A program made the translations under genes and the position numbers. A DNA stretch of 64,000 nucleotides from Nostoc sp. CENA543 (GTDB taxonomy: Bacteria > Cyanobacteriota > Cyanobacteriia > Cyanobacteriales > Nostocaceae). Below, piece by piece: positions 48,453 to 57,173 of this stretch (the first letter of the stretch is position 1; the number at the start of each line of letters is the position of its first letter). Location: NCBI RefSeq assembly GCF_002896875.1, contig NZ_CP023278.1, positions 3,162,001-3,226,000 of the forward strand, read 5' to 3'. The notes beneath the pieces are model-generated. The model was not told the origin of the DNA. It ran no database searches and worked only from the letters and a program-made list of their open reading frames with translations.

Positions 48453-49325
48453 TTATGACTTTTGCAAGAGGTGAACCCAATTATCGGGAATCCTTTCTAA
48501 AAGTCCAGAACCAAAAACTTGATTCATATTTAAGTAATCAAGATGGACATAACCAATGTGACAATGACAAGTTTGGTTAGGACATGGTTGGTCGGATAAG
48601 GCTGTTTCCCAATCAGAATCATAAATATTACCAATTGGAGATTTAATAAAATGACAACGGCGTATTGTCCCATCGCCATCAACAGAAACTACTGATTTTC
48701 CAGCCCGACAAGAATGCCCAAAGCTAGGATAATGTTTGGTATTTAATTCATATAATGGGTCGATAGATTGGAAAAATTCTCTATCTGCTGGTGATAAATT
48801 GGGAAGTTCAGCTTTGACAGCATTAATCCACAAATAAACATGGTTTGGTAATTCTTGACGTAAGGCGGCTATTTCTGATTTAAACTTGGGAAAACCGACA
48901 ACTCCGACGCTAAATTTAACATTTTGGTGGTTTAATTGAAGACATTTAGATAAAAAGCGATCGCGTGATACCCATTCTGAGTGAAAAGTAGCCCAAATTG
49001 CCAATTTATCTTTGTTACATTCCTCTAACCAATCTAGCTGACAAGAGAGATTAGTTTGAATTGCGGCTTTATTAACGTTGGGTAAATGGGTTAGTTTTAT
49101 CAAGGCTTGCTGATACCAAGAATGTATTAAAGCTTCTCCCCAAGGAGTGAATAGAATTGAAAATTGATGTTGGGGATGTTGAGAAATCCAATTGACAAAC
49201 TTTTCTAAAGATTGTTTATCTATAGCTAATTCTGCGGCTGTTTGTTGGCGTTTAGCAAAGGGACAATATTCACAACCGTAGTTGCAACTAATTAAAGAAC
49301 CGCGATAAAGTATGGTGAAGTACAT
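48453..49325 (-). CDS. STM4011-type radical SAM protein
   Basis: The 290-residue protein has a radical SAM cluster motif near its start (CNYGCEYCPFAKR, CxxxCxxC), the FTPWGEALIHSW segment after it, and further cysteines near the C terminus (HSCRAGKSVVSVDGDGTIRRC, then CPNQTCHCHIG) that could bind an auxiliary iron-sulphur cluster. I recognise it as the STM4011 family, named after a Salmonella gene and found next to STM4012-STM4015 homologues; all five types are here. The reaction is unknown. It is the last gene of the minus-strand cassette, 53 bases after the STM4015 copy. The start is the ATG at 49325. Confidence 0.87.
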   Translation of the reverse strand: MYFTILYRGSLISCNYGCEYCPFAKRQQTAAELAIDKQSLEKFVNWISQHPQHQFSILFTPWGEALIHSWYQQALIKLTHLPNVNKAAIQTNLSCQLDWLEECNKDKLAIWATFHSEWVSRDRFLSKCLQLNHQNVKFSVGVVGFPKFKSEIAALRQELPNHVYLWINAVKAELPNLSPADREFFQSIDPLYELNTKHYPSFGHSCRAGKSVVSVDGDGTIRRCHFIKSPIGNIYDSDWETALSDQPCPNQTCHCHIGYVHLDYLNMNQVFGSGLLERIPDNWVHLLQKS

Positions 49326-49378
49326 ATTTAGCTTAGGTAGATTTCTCAGCTACTAATTTTTAATAATTATTTTTTGAA

Positions 49379-50647
49379 TTATTCGGCTACTGTGCAGTAG
49401 CGATCGCCTTCATATTCATAAAAGCGACTACCTTCTGCAATAACACGAACATCCATTTGCCAAAGCAATTCAAGCATTTCATCAGTTACATAAGTTTCTG
49501 ATATATTGAGCATGTCCAATTGATTGATTATAGGAGAATTGAGTAAGATTTCTGCTCCTTCATCGTTTAAATTTCCGAGAGAAATGTCTAACACTTGAAT
49601 TTTTTGTAAGACTGGTGTTTGAACTATTTCATGAACTATCGCATTAGTATATTCACTATTGCGTAGCCCTAAATATATAAGATTAGGGAATAAATCCCCA
49701 TAAAGAAGAGGAATTAAATCTTCAACAGAACAAGTGCATCCATAGTTAAGGCTACCCAACCATATTTCCAGATGTTCTAATGCTGGTAATTGAAGAGAGT
49801 ACAATTGTAATAGAGATTCTTGCCGTAGTCCTCCTGTTTCTATAATCAGAGCTTTTAATTTCTCATGTCGTATTGGATTGAACATCCTATGAGTATTACC
49901 ACCACGAATCTTTAATATTTCTAAATTAGGGTAAGCTTCTAATACTGGACTGATATAGTTATGGCTCATTTGAGAAATCATCGACTCATTATCTGTGACA
50001 TCGCCTATGAATACAGCCTTGAGATTAGTTAACTGATCCTGAGAGTTCACAAGAAAATTCACAATATTTTGTGATGAATCACTTTCAAAAACATCTGAAT
50101 GCCACATTCCAAAAACTAAAGCTTCTACCTTGCAAACCTGTGGATCTTCTAAAAGTAATGCAAGCTTATCTGCAATAAAATCGTCTCCATCTCGATCAGT
50201 TCGGAAAGCGTATGCAGTTCCTATAGGGTCAGTTATACCAACCTGTGGATCGTACTCCTCTACTTTACGATTTGCAAATTTTTTAGAGTGCCATCTTATG
50301 ATAGTCGATCCTATACGTTTCTCTAGCTCCCAGCGTTCTTTTAAAAACCAAGGTTTATAACTTTGTAAAGCTGCTATAGCTTGAGGTTCGTTTCTTTCAC
50401 TTAGTAAAACACAAGCATATCTTCGTAGCCTTCCTGATTTATCTTGTAAAGCTTGAATTATCAAATCTAGACCTGATTCACCATATTGAAGTGCATCCTG
50501 AAGTGCGTCTTCTCTATCTTCTATAAATTGGCTCGATAAACGTCTTTTAATCCCTTCGATACCACCTAATACAGCGTTATAAATAGGTGGTGTTTGTCCG
50601 CCAAGTACTGCATCAAATTCTCTCGGTTCATTTTGATTGTTTGTCAT
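49379..50647 (-). CDS. STM4015-type leucine-rich-repeat protein, copy 2
   Basis: The 422-residue protein has an N-terminal module (about 1-120) with two VLGG motifs (FDAVLGGQTPP and YNAVLGGIEGIKRRLS) and HEAT-like helices (ALQDALQYGESGLDLIIQAL). A leucine-rich part follows (ALVFGMW, NLKAVFIGDV, YPNLEILKIRGG, ALEHLEIWLG, IQVLDISLGNLNDEGAE) and the tail is RYCTVAE. It is a paralogue of the protein at 54696-55952 and aligns from its first residue (MTNNQN), which sets the start at 50647 rather than 50671. The segment SQMSHNYISPVLEAYP has drifted from the paralogue. Function is unknown. Confidence 0.87.
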   Translation of the reverse strand: MTNNQNEPREFDAVLGGQTPPIYNAVLGGIEGIKRRLSSQFIEDREDALQDALQYGESGLDLIIQALQDKSGRLRRYACVLLSERNEPQAIAALQSYKPWFLKERWELEKRIGSTIIRWHSKKFANRKVEEYDPQVGITDPIGTAYAFRTDRDGDDFIADKLALLLEDPQVCKVEALVFGMWHSDVFESDSSQNIVNFLVNSQDQLTNLKAVFIGDVTDNESMISQMSHNYISPVLEAYPNLEILKIRGGNTHRMFNPIRHEKLKALIIETGGLRQESLLQLYSLQLPALEHLEIWLGSLNYGCTCSVEDLIPLLYGDLFPNLIYLGLRNSEYTNAIVHEIVQTPVLQKIQVLDISLGNLNDEGAEILLNSPIINQLDMLNISETYVTDEMLELLWQMDVRVIAEGSRFYEYEGDRYCTVAE

Positions 50648-50728
50648 ATTTTCTCCCACGGTAGATGTCATGTAAATTTTTGTAGTAAAGTGATTTATCG
50701 CTTCTCTACCAATCAGGTTTAAACTCTA

Positions 50729-52159
50729 CTATTTCAACTCATAATCCTGCATTAATTCCTGAACTTGCTCAGAAAATAACCACGCGCCAATAGTATCAGA
50801 ACGTTCAATGCCAAATTCAGTTAAGTGTAAACTTTCTTCATCTTTTATCGCCAAATTTAAAGTTAGCAATTCTGAAATTTCTGGAAAATCAGCGTCAACT
50901 TCACTACTAAATCGCTGGCGATAATTAACGAAATTTAATCCTTCATCAGAAAGTAAAGATAATAAAATATATCGCCTACGTTGTTCTTCTGCATTTAGTT
51001 GAAAGCCGTAATGCGTGTATTCAAATAACTCATCGGCTGTTTGAATATATGCTTGCAAAATATCACGAATTCCCTTTGCTCCCACCGCATATTCGTTAGA
51101 GTAGTGCAGAGTATTGGTGTAGGAACGTGCGCCGCAACCTAAACCAACCATACCGTCGGCTTGACAGCAGTAGACGGGGGAGGGGGAGGGGAAAGTGTGG
51201 GGAGTGTGGGGAGACGAGGGAGGAGGGGGAGACAGGGTAGAAAAATTGCTACCTTGTCCACCTTGTCCCCCTTGTCCACCTTGTCGAAACATCCGCATCG
51301 ATACTTGAGTATAACCTTGAGATAATAGGAGCGATCGCCCTTCGCGGTAACAAGCTAAACGAATATCGTCCCATTCTTTATCTGTGCGTCCCAAACCTGT
51401 TAACGGCCGTACATATAAGGGATATAGATAAATTTCTTCTGGTTGAAAGCGCAAGGCAGTTTGTATTGATTGCAACCAAGTATCGACGGTTTGACTGGGT
51501 AAACCGTAAATCAAATCAATATTCAAAGTGGGAAATCCAGCTTCTTTTATCCTTGTCAATGCTGCTTCTACTTGAGTATTAGATTGACGACGCTGGGTTG
51601 CTAAGACTTCCGACTCGATGAAACTTTGGACACCAATACTAACACGGTCAACGGAGTGCGATCGCAAAACTTTTAACTTTTCTTCAGTTGCGGTTTCTGG
51701 TGAGACTTCCACAGAAATGGGAATTTCCCGTAACTTTGCACCCATTGTATTTTCCGCAATATCGAGAACAGTTGCGAGATGCTGAATGGGTAACTGAGTC
51801 GGAGTTCCCCCACCAATAGCGAACCTTGCAAATGACGCATCACCCAACACCGCTTTCATCCGTTGCGCCTGTCGTTGTAATGTGCGGACATATTGACTGA
51901 TAAAATCTTCATTGTGGCTGACTGTGGTAAACAAATTGCAGAAACCACAACGCATTTCACAAAACGGTATATGTATATAAAGAAATAACGCTTGTCTATC
52001 TTGCTGCGTCCAAAGTTCGGGGAGATATATCGGTGGGTTGAAAGGACGATAAGCTGTTTTGTGGGGATAAGAATAAACGTATGCTTGATAGGGAGACTGG
52101 GCAATTTTTGATTTTAGATTTTGGATTTTAGATTGAGGATTTTGGGTTTTAATCATCAT
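50729..52159 (-). CDS. STM4012-type radical SAM protein (HemN-like)
   Basis: The 476-residue protein has a HemN-like radical SAM core: YIHIPFCEMRCGFCNLFTTV with the CxxxCxxC motif, then GGGTPTQLP, SVEVSPETATEEKL and IYGLPSQTVDTWL. The cassette-specific start SPYQAYVYSYPHKTAYRPF precedes it. It is not coproporphyrinogen oxidase by context; the STM4012 family is of unknown function. The first 18 residues are encoded by AATCTAAAATC intergenic repeat. Residues about 291-330 (FRQGGQGGQGGQGSNFSTL, then Pro/Ser/His-rich) come from an in-frame insertion of GACAAGG and GGGGAG repeats (51175-51290). Confidence 0.87.
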   Translation of the reverse strand: MMIKTQNPQSKIQNLKSKIAQSPYQAYVYSYPHKTAYRPFNPPIYLPELWTQQDRQALFLYIHIPFCEMRCGFCNLFTTVSHNEDFISQYVRTLQRQAQRMKAVLGDASFARFAIGGGTPTQLPIQHLATVLDIAENTMGAKLREIPISVEVSPETATEEKLKVLRSHSVDRVSIGVQSFIESEVLATQRRQSNTQVEAALTRIKEAGFPTLNIDLIYGLPSQTVDTWLQSIQTALRFQPEEIYLYPLYVRPLTGLGRTDKEWDDIRLACYREGRSLLLSQGYTQVSMRMFRQGGQGGQGGQGSNFSTLSPPPPSSPHTPHTFPSPSPVYCCQADGMVGLGCGARSYTNTLHYSNEYAVGAKGIRDILQAYIQTADELFEYTHYGFQLNAEEQRRRYILLSLLSDEGLNFVNYRQRFSSEVDADFPEISELLTLNLAIKDEESLHLTEFGIERSDTIGAWLFSEQVQELMQDYELK

Positions 52160-52174
52160 AAATTTTCCAGGTTT

Positions 52175-52975
52175 TTATAAAATAAACTCTGTATATGGAA
52201 CAGTCCAAATAACAGGATGGCTGAGTCGATGTCCAGTGTAACCATCTTCACCATAAGTTGTCCCGTGGTCGGAACAGAGAATGCAAAATGTAGAATGTCT
52301 TTGGCGTATAATATTCCAGAGTTTAGCTAATTGACTATCTACATATTCCAAAGCTGCGGCGTGAGATTCAATGGTGTCGGTTTTATCCTTAGTATTGGGA
52401 AGATAAAAATAATTTGGCTGATGCAAAGCGGAAATATTTATAAATAAAAATAGGCGTTGATAATTTGGCGTTTTTTCTAAAATCTCTTGCGCCAGATTTA
52501 CCTGATTTTCTGTAGATTTGGGGTGAGTAACACCTAACTCTGGACTCCAGTAACTTTCAGCAAACATCCCAGGAATGACATTACCTAAAGGATTGCGTTT
52601 GTTAAAAAAACCTACGCCACCAATGCAAACGGTATGATATCCCTTAGCAGCTAATCCACTAACAATATTTGAGCCATCTAATACACAAGTTTTATCAGTT
52701 GTGGTGGTACTTCCTTCAAATCCTAATGCAAAAATTCGGGGATGAATTCCTGGCGTTATTGGAGTAGGTAAAAAGCCAGCGAAAAAAGCATGATGCGCCG
52801 CGTAAGTGAAATTTCCTGGTGAATGTCGTTCTTCCCAACCTGTTTTGGGTAGAACTTTTGCTAAATTAGGAGTCCGTTTTTCAAGCAGTAATTTTTTAGC
52901 TACATCGTAACGCAGTGTATCTAGAGTAATAAATAAAATATCTTGATTTCCTACGATTTGATTCATGTTGAACAT
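52175..52975 (-). CDS. STM4013-type alkaline-phosphatase-superfamily hydrolase
   Basis: The 266-residue protein has the metal site of the alkaline phosphatase/sulfatase superfamily: ILFITLDTLRYDV at the N terminus, with Asp and the nucleophile Thr, HSPGNFTYAAHHAFFAG, and CSDHGTTYGEDGYTGHRLSHP near the C terminus with the Asp/His ligands. It fits the STM4013/SEN3800 family found with STM4012. The substrate is unknown. The start at 52975 (MFNMNQIVGNQD) or 52966 is chosen; an extension to 53227 would run into the GACAAGG repeat and the opposite-strand pseudogene. It lies 15 bases before the STM4012-type gene. Confidence 0.85.
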   Translation of the reverse strand: MFNMNQIVGNQDILFITLDTLRYDVAKKLLLEKRTPNLAKVLPKTGWEERHSPGNFTYAAHHAFFAGFLPTPITPGIHPRIFALGFEGSTTTTDKTCVLDGSNIVSGLAAKGYHTVCIGGVGFFNKRNPLGNVIPGMFAESYWSPELGVTHPKSTENQVNLAQEILEKTPNYQRLFLFINISALHQPNYFYLPNTKDKTDTIESHAAALEYVDSQLAKLWNIIRQRHSTFCILCSDHGTTYGEDGYTGHRLSHPVIWTVPYTEFIL

Positions 52976-52987
52976 AGTTAGGGGGTG

Positions 52988-53040
52988 AGGGGATGAGGGG
53001 ACAAGGGGGACAAGGGGGACAAGGTGGAGTAAAATCAATA
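52988..53040 (+). repeat. GACAAGG heptamer array (left flank of inserted pseudogene)
   Basis: Units GGGACAAGG/GGGGGACAAGG repeat about four times on the plus strand. The mirror array on the other side of the pseudogene (53472-53540) reads CCTTGTC on the plus strand, so the two are inverted. Confidence 0.75.
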
Positions 53041-53085
53041 AAAAAATGGGAAATATAAGAGGAGAGAGTAAAGGGTGTTTGATTT

Positions 53086-53472
53086 GTGAATCAAACGTCA
53101 TTCTATAGTCATGAAGATTTGATTGTATTTCAGTTGGCGTTTGAAACAGCAATGACAATTTTTGAAATGTCGCAAAAATTTCCTCAAGAAGAAAAATATT
53201 CTTTAACGGATCAGATTCGTCGTTCATCTCGTTCTGTTTGCGCTAATTTAGCAGAGGCTTGGAGAAAATGAAGATATAAAGCTGCTTTTATTGCTAAACT
53301 TAGTGATTGTGAAGCTGAAGCTGCTGAAACTCAAGTATGGATTAAATTTGCTGTTAAATGTTCCTACATAGATATTCAGCAAGGTAGAGAATTATATAAA
53401 AACTACAATCAAGTCCTTAAAGGCTTAGTCAAAATGATTAACAATCCAAATCAATGGATTATCGGCAAATAA
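53086..53472 (+). pseudogene. Four-helix-bundle protein (23S rRNA IVP family), interrupted by a stop codon
   Basis: The frame starts MNQTSFYSHEDLIVFQLAFE and continues through LTDQIRRSSRSVCANLAEAW, typical of the small four-helix-bundle proteins first found as 23S rRNA intervening-sequence proteins. At 53269-53271 a TGA interrupts the frame just after AEAWRK. The same frame then resumes with RYKAAFIAKLSDCEAEAAET and runs to a TAA at 53470-53472. One C-to-T change in a CGA arginine codon explains the break. It lies antisense inside the STM cassette, bracketed by inverted GACAAGG arrays, and overlaps the 3' end of the ATP-grasp gene. Confidence 0.85.
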
Positions 53473-54664
53473 TCCCCCTTCCTTTCTCTACCTTGTCCCC
53501 CTTGTCTCCCTTGTCTCCCTTGTCTCCCTCGTCCCTTCCCAAAACAGCCTTAACTTCACTCGTGTAAGTATCCATTTCATTCCACAAAATGCCAGGTAAT
53601 AAATCGCCAAAAGCATTAATCTCTAAAATCGCATGAGTTTTCCAATCTGGTAAAATTAGTAAATCAACTCCGCAATATAAACTATCAGGAAATAACGCTG
53701 CTGCTTGTTCACAGGTTCGCTTCATCATCTCCCAATTTTCAACACCAACTTTTGCTAAAAATTCCTCTGTATCTCCCCGTTCATTTCCTAAATGTAAATT
53801 TGTCATCGGACTTTTACCCAGGCGAACAACTATATGTTGTGCTTCGCCATTAATCACTACCACACGCACATCAAAACCACATCCTTTTAAATGTGCTTTG
53901 GGTAGCCATTCTTCAACTTGTACGCCTTCTGCTGTCAAGATGTTGATGATATCGGCGATTTCTTCACGGCGAGTATAGTGACTAATTTTCCGGGAGTTGT
54001 AAAGTAGAGTTTCGCCATTTTCTCGCACTCTTTCCACAGTGGTAATTGCTGATTCAAAACGGGAATTTACACGATAAGCAACGACTCCAGAAGCGGCGGA
54101 ACCGTGGGAAAGTTTGACAAATACTCGTTCTATTCCCTGGGTTTGCATTTGTTCGCGCAAATATTCATAATTGTGAATTTTTCCTAGAGAACGAGGAACG
54201 GGTATATTGTTACGGCTGAATCTTTCGTGACAAGCTGGTTTGTCAAACATCACTGCGATGTCTTGGGGATGGTTCATAAACTCACCCTGGAGGGGAGTAA
54301 GTTGAGATTCCCATTTTTGCAGGAGATATCGCCAGCCTAAATACCACTGTCGCGGGTAGAGGATGCGTCCTTTGTCGAATTCTAATTCCATAGCTTCGCC
54401 AGGACTGATGCGTTGATGTTGTCCGTTATCTGATACATTGAAACCTGCAGCGATGATGGCTTTATCGATATCAAAGTTTTTCTCAGGAGAATCGAAGCGG
54501 ATAATGGTATTGGGTGCGTTGAATTGTGCCAGGCTTTGTTTACCTGAGATTAAATCTGCGTAATCTATTACGGTGGCTGGTGGTAAGTTGAAATGAGTTA
54601 GTGCTTGTTGGAGGAAACCGACACGGCGATTTTCAGGGTTGGCGATGAGGATAAATTTGAGCAT
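53459..54664 (-). CDS. STM4014-type ATP-grasp protein
   Basis: The 401-residue protein has a Rossmann-like N terminus (LKFILIANPENRRVGFLQQA) and an ATP-grasp fold: VFVKLSHGSAASGVVAY, VQVEEWLPK, DVRVVVINGEAQHIVVR and LEINAFGDLLPGIL. The last two carry the Asp/Arg and Glu/Asn residues expected at the metal-ATP site. ATP-grasp enzymes form amide or peptide bonds through acyl-phosphates, so a ligase role is likely but the substrates are unknown. The C terminus EGDKGDKGDKGDKVEKG is encoded by GACAAGG repeat, so the natural end may be shorter. The start is the ATG at 54664. It follows the STM4015 copy 1 gene by 31 bases. Confidence 0.85.
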   Translation of the reverse strand: MLKFILIANPENRRVGFLQQALTHFNLPPATVIDYADLISGKQSLAQFNAPNTIIRFDSPEKNFDIDKAIIAAGFNVSDNGQHQRISPGEAMELEFDKGRILYPRQWYLGWRYLLQKWESQLTPLQGEFMNHPQDIAVMFDKPACHERFSRNNIPVPRSLGKIHNYEYLREQMQTQGIERVFVKLSHGSAASGVVAYRVNSRFESAITTVERVRENGETLLYNSRKISHYTRREEIADIINILTAEGVQVEEWLPKAHLKGCGFDVRVVVINGEAQHIVVRLGKSPMTNLHLGNERGDTEEFLAKVGVENWEMMKRTCEQAAALFPDSLYCGVDLLILPDWKTHAILEINAFGDLLPGILWNEMDTYTSEVKAVLGRDEGDKGDKGDKGDKVEKGRGIICR

Positions 54665-54695
54665 TTTCTGATATGTACAATGCACCCTTAATAAA

Positions 54696-55952
54696 TTACT
54701 CAGCTACAGAACAATAGCGGCTGTGAATATAGCTATCATCCTCTTCTTCTTTCTGGTTATTTGCTATGACACGCACATCCAAACCTGATAATTTCTCAAC
54801 CATTTCCTCAGATAAAAAGTTTTCCGAGACGTTGAGAATATCTAGATAATTAATTGCCTCACAATTAAGTAATTCTTCCGCACCTACATCACTTAAAGTT
54901 CCCAGTGAAAGGTCAAGAACGCTGATAGAATTAAGAATTGGGGAAGTTACAATCACACTAGCTATTTCATCACTAAATTGACTATTACATAATCCTAAAT
55001 AAGTTAAGTTAGGAAACTTGTCTGCAAAAATAATTGGGTGTATATCTTCAACCCAACAGGTTCCGCCATAATCTTCACAGCCAAACCATAATTCTAAATG
55101 TTCTAATGCTGGCAGATTTAAATTACAAATCTGTGCGACGGTATCCCGACTTAATCCCCCAGTTTCTACAATTAAAGCTTTGAGGTGATTATGTTTTATT
55201 GGTGGACTAAATTGTAATCCTTCACCGCCACGAACTTGTAAAATTTCTAGCTGAGGATATGCTTGTAAAATAGGACTAATATCACTTTGTTGAATCCAGG
55301 AAATTTCACATTCTTCACTCAGAATATCGCCCAGAAAAATAGCCTTAAGGTTAGGTAAATATTGCTTGACATTAACTAAAGCTTGGATAATTAAACTTGC
55401 ATTGTTTTCATAAGTTTCTGTCCATAAACCTAATACTAAAGCTTCCAATTTTTCGGCGTTGGGTGCTTGAGCAAGTTTACTAAGTTTATCTGCTAAATCC
55501 TCTTCATAGTCATCATAAGTACATCGTAGGGCATAAGCTTGATTAACAGGTTCAACAATACCTCTATTTGCATTAAATTCCACCACTTGCCGATTAGCAA
55601 ATTGAGCGGTATGACAACCTAAATACCGAGTCAATCTTTCTTCCAATTGCCAAGGTTTATATATTTGCAAAGCTTGTTTAACTTGCGATTCTGTTCTTGG
55701 CTTTAATAGTCGATAAGCAAAACGTTCTACTAATCTTGATTCATCTTGCAAACCTTGAATTAAAACATCCAACCCAGCGTCACCATATTTCAAAGCTTCG
55801 CTCAGTGCTGCTATTCGCACATTCACCACAGGATTTGATAAACAACGCTTAATTCCCTCAATTCCTCCCAGCACAACCCCATCTATAGGCGGTGGTGATT
55901 GTCCTCCCAATACAGCATCATAATCCTGGGGTTGATTTTGATTGTTAGTCAT
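54696..55952 (-). CDS. STM4015-type leucine-rich-repeat protein, copy 1
   Basis: The 418-residue protein is the first gene of the cassette. Its N-terminal module (about 1-125) has YDAVLGGQSPPP, VVLGGIEGIKRCLS and HEAT-like helices (LIQGLQDESRLVERFAYRLL). From about residue 130 it matches the STM4015 family closely: ALVLGLWTETYENNASLII, AIFLGDI, ECEISWIQQSDISPILQAYP, LEHLELWFG. It ends RYCSVAE. The N-terminal module is an addition relative to the STM4015 proteins I recall from other phyla. It may be a scaffold or a substrate for the enzymes encoded next to it; this is inferred. The start is the ATG at 55952. Confidence 0.88.
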   Translation of the reverse strand: MTNNQNQPQDYDAVLGGQSPPPIDGVVLGGIEGIKRCLSNPVVNVRIAALSEALKYGDAGLDVLIQGLQDESRLVERFAYRLLKPRTESQVKQALQIYKPWQLEERLTRYLGCHTAQFANRQVVEFNANRGIVEPVNQAYALRCTYDDYEEDLADKLSKLAQAPNAEKLEALVLGLWTETYENNASLIIQALVNVKQYLPNLKAIFLGDILSEECEISWIQQSDISPILQAYPQLEILQVRGGEGLQFSPPIKHNHLKALIVETGGLSRDTVAQICNLNLPALEHLELWFGCEDYGGTCWVEDIHPIIFADKFPNLTYLGLCNSQFSDEIASVIVTSPILNSISVLDLSLGTLSDVGAEELLNCEAINYLDILNVSENFLSEEMVEKLSGLDVRVIANNQKEEEDDSYIHSRYCSVAE

Positions 55953-56071
55953 GTTGTTTCACCTGTTGAATCTTAGTTAGAATTCCCAAAAACATCTGGC
56001 TAAGGTAGCGATCGCCTATAATCTGTAATAAATAACACACTCATAACCTGTTCTAATTTTTCTGAGGCTTG

Positions 56072-56095
56072 TGTACTTTTATAAAAAATAGTACA
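56072..56095. promoter_or_regulatory. Inverted repeat in the divergent promoter region
   Basis: TGTAC and GTACA face each other across 14 AT-rich bases, midway between the start of the STM cassette and the start of the chaperone cluster. The arms are short, so it is only a candidate operator. Confidence 0.25.
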
Positions 56096-56238
56096 TTTGT
56101 TTTGTTAATTTAGTAAAGCTCCCACAGCTTCATTAGTTTTCTGCATTCCACACAGCAATTGCCGTTTGCTGGTAAAAGTGATACAACAAATTAGCTGCGT
56201 ATTGTCGGTAAACCTTGCAAATATAAATTATTTTAGTT

Positions 56239-56451
56239 ATGGCTGAGTATCAAAAAATTGAGTATCGCATTGATAAAGATGGCAAAATTACGGAAACAGT
56301 AATTGGTGCTACTGGTGCAAGTTGTACGAGTACAACATCGGGAATTGAAGATGCTTTAGGAGAGGTAGAAACTCAAGAACTGCTTCCTGACTATTACGAA
56401 GGAGAAGAAAACGTCACAGGAACAGAACAACAGTCTCTCAAGCAAAAATAG
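56239..56451 (+). CDS. DUF2997 family small protein
   Basis: The 70-residue protein begins KIEYRIDKDGKITETVIG and continues GATGASCTSTTSGIEDALGE, which fits DUF2997. The usual pattern is an IEYRI-DG-V-E start, a conserved Cys and an LG-V motif. Members are commonly encoded near DUF1257 (Ycf35) and Ycf46-type ATPases; both are present here at 59569 and 59997. The function is unknown. The gene starts the plus-strand cluster, and the GrpE-like gene follows after 11 bases. Confidence 0.85.
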   Translation: MAEYQKIEYRIDKDGKITETVIGATGASCTSTTSGIEDALGEVETQELLPDYYEGEENVTGTEQQSLKQK

Positions 56452-56462
56452 GAGAGATATCA

Positions 56463-57107
56463 ATGTTTGCAGACATCCTATCAGATATTCAGGGTGTAGG
56501 AATGTTTTCTTGGGAAAGCTTTGTAGTGATAGGGATTGGTATTTTCGTACTGTTATTGGTGATTCCGAACATTAGCAACGGGACAGGTTTAAAATTCGGT
56601 AAGCGTACCGATAAATCAAAGCAAATTCAATTACTAGAAGACGAGATCCAATTATCTCATCAAAAACACTTAGAATTAGAGCAAAAAATACAGCAACTTA
56701 TCTCAGAAAAAGCTGCACTGCATCAAGAAGGTGTGCGACTCCATAAAGAGTTACAACAGCAACGTCTACAACTAACAGAAGAATTTCGGACTGCCACATT
56801 TGAGCAATTGCAGACATTGCTGACAAACTATCCCAGCATTCACCAGATGGTAACTATCAAGCCAGATTTGCCCATGAAAAATCTGCTTTCCATGTTTACC
56901 CCTCTAGATAACCTCCTTGGTAAATGGGGTTACGAACTCATCGGTAAACCTTGGGAACAAGTACCTTATAACTCCCAACTTCATCAACCAGACAATGCTG
57001 ATATGACGGAAGGTGAATTGGTTTACATCCGATTTGTCGGTTATCAGCATCAAGGGAGAATTCTTTGCCCTGCTAAGGTGAGTCGGACTTTGCCGGGGGG
57101 GAAGTGA
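56463..57107 (+). CDS. Membrane-anchored GrpE-like protein
   Basis: The 214-residue protein has an N-terminal membrane helix (SFVVIGIGIFVLLLVIPNI, about residues 19-37), a long coiled coil (about 50-105; IQLLEDEIQLSHQKHLELE) and a C-terminal beta domain (GELVYIRFVGYQHQGRILCP followed by AKVSRTLP). The coiled coil plus beta head matches GrpE nucleotide exchange factors, but the membrane anchor and sequence differ from canonical GrpE. An Hsp70-like gene follows after 66 bases, supporting a dedicated exchange factor. A GACAAGG repeat lies between the two genes. Confidence 0.78.
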   Translation: MFADILSDIQGVGMFSWESFVVIGIGIFVLLLVIPNISNGTGLKFGKRTDKSKQIQLLEDEIQLSHQKHLELEQKIQQLISEKAALHQEGVRLHKELQQQRLQLTEEFRTATFEQLQTLLTNYPSIHQMVTIKPDLPMKNLLSMFTPLDNLLGKWGYELIGKPWEQVPYNSQLHQPDNADMTEGELVYIRFVGYQHQGRILCPAKVSRTLPGGK

Positions 57108-57173
57108 GGGACGAGAGAGACAAGGGGACAAGGTAGACAAGGTAGATAAATCTGTAACAATGCCTAATAACTA

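Noticed and set aside
52976-53227. N-terminal extension of the STM4013-type protein to 53227
   Set aside because: It reads through the GACAAGG array and the antisense pseudogene. The conserved family start ILFITLDTLRYD follows the ATG at 52975.
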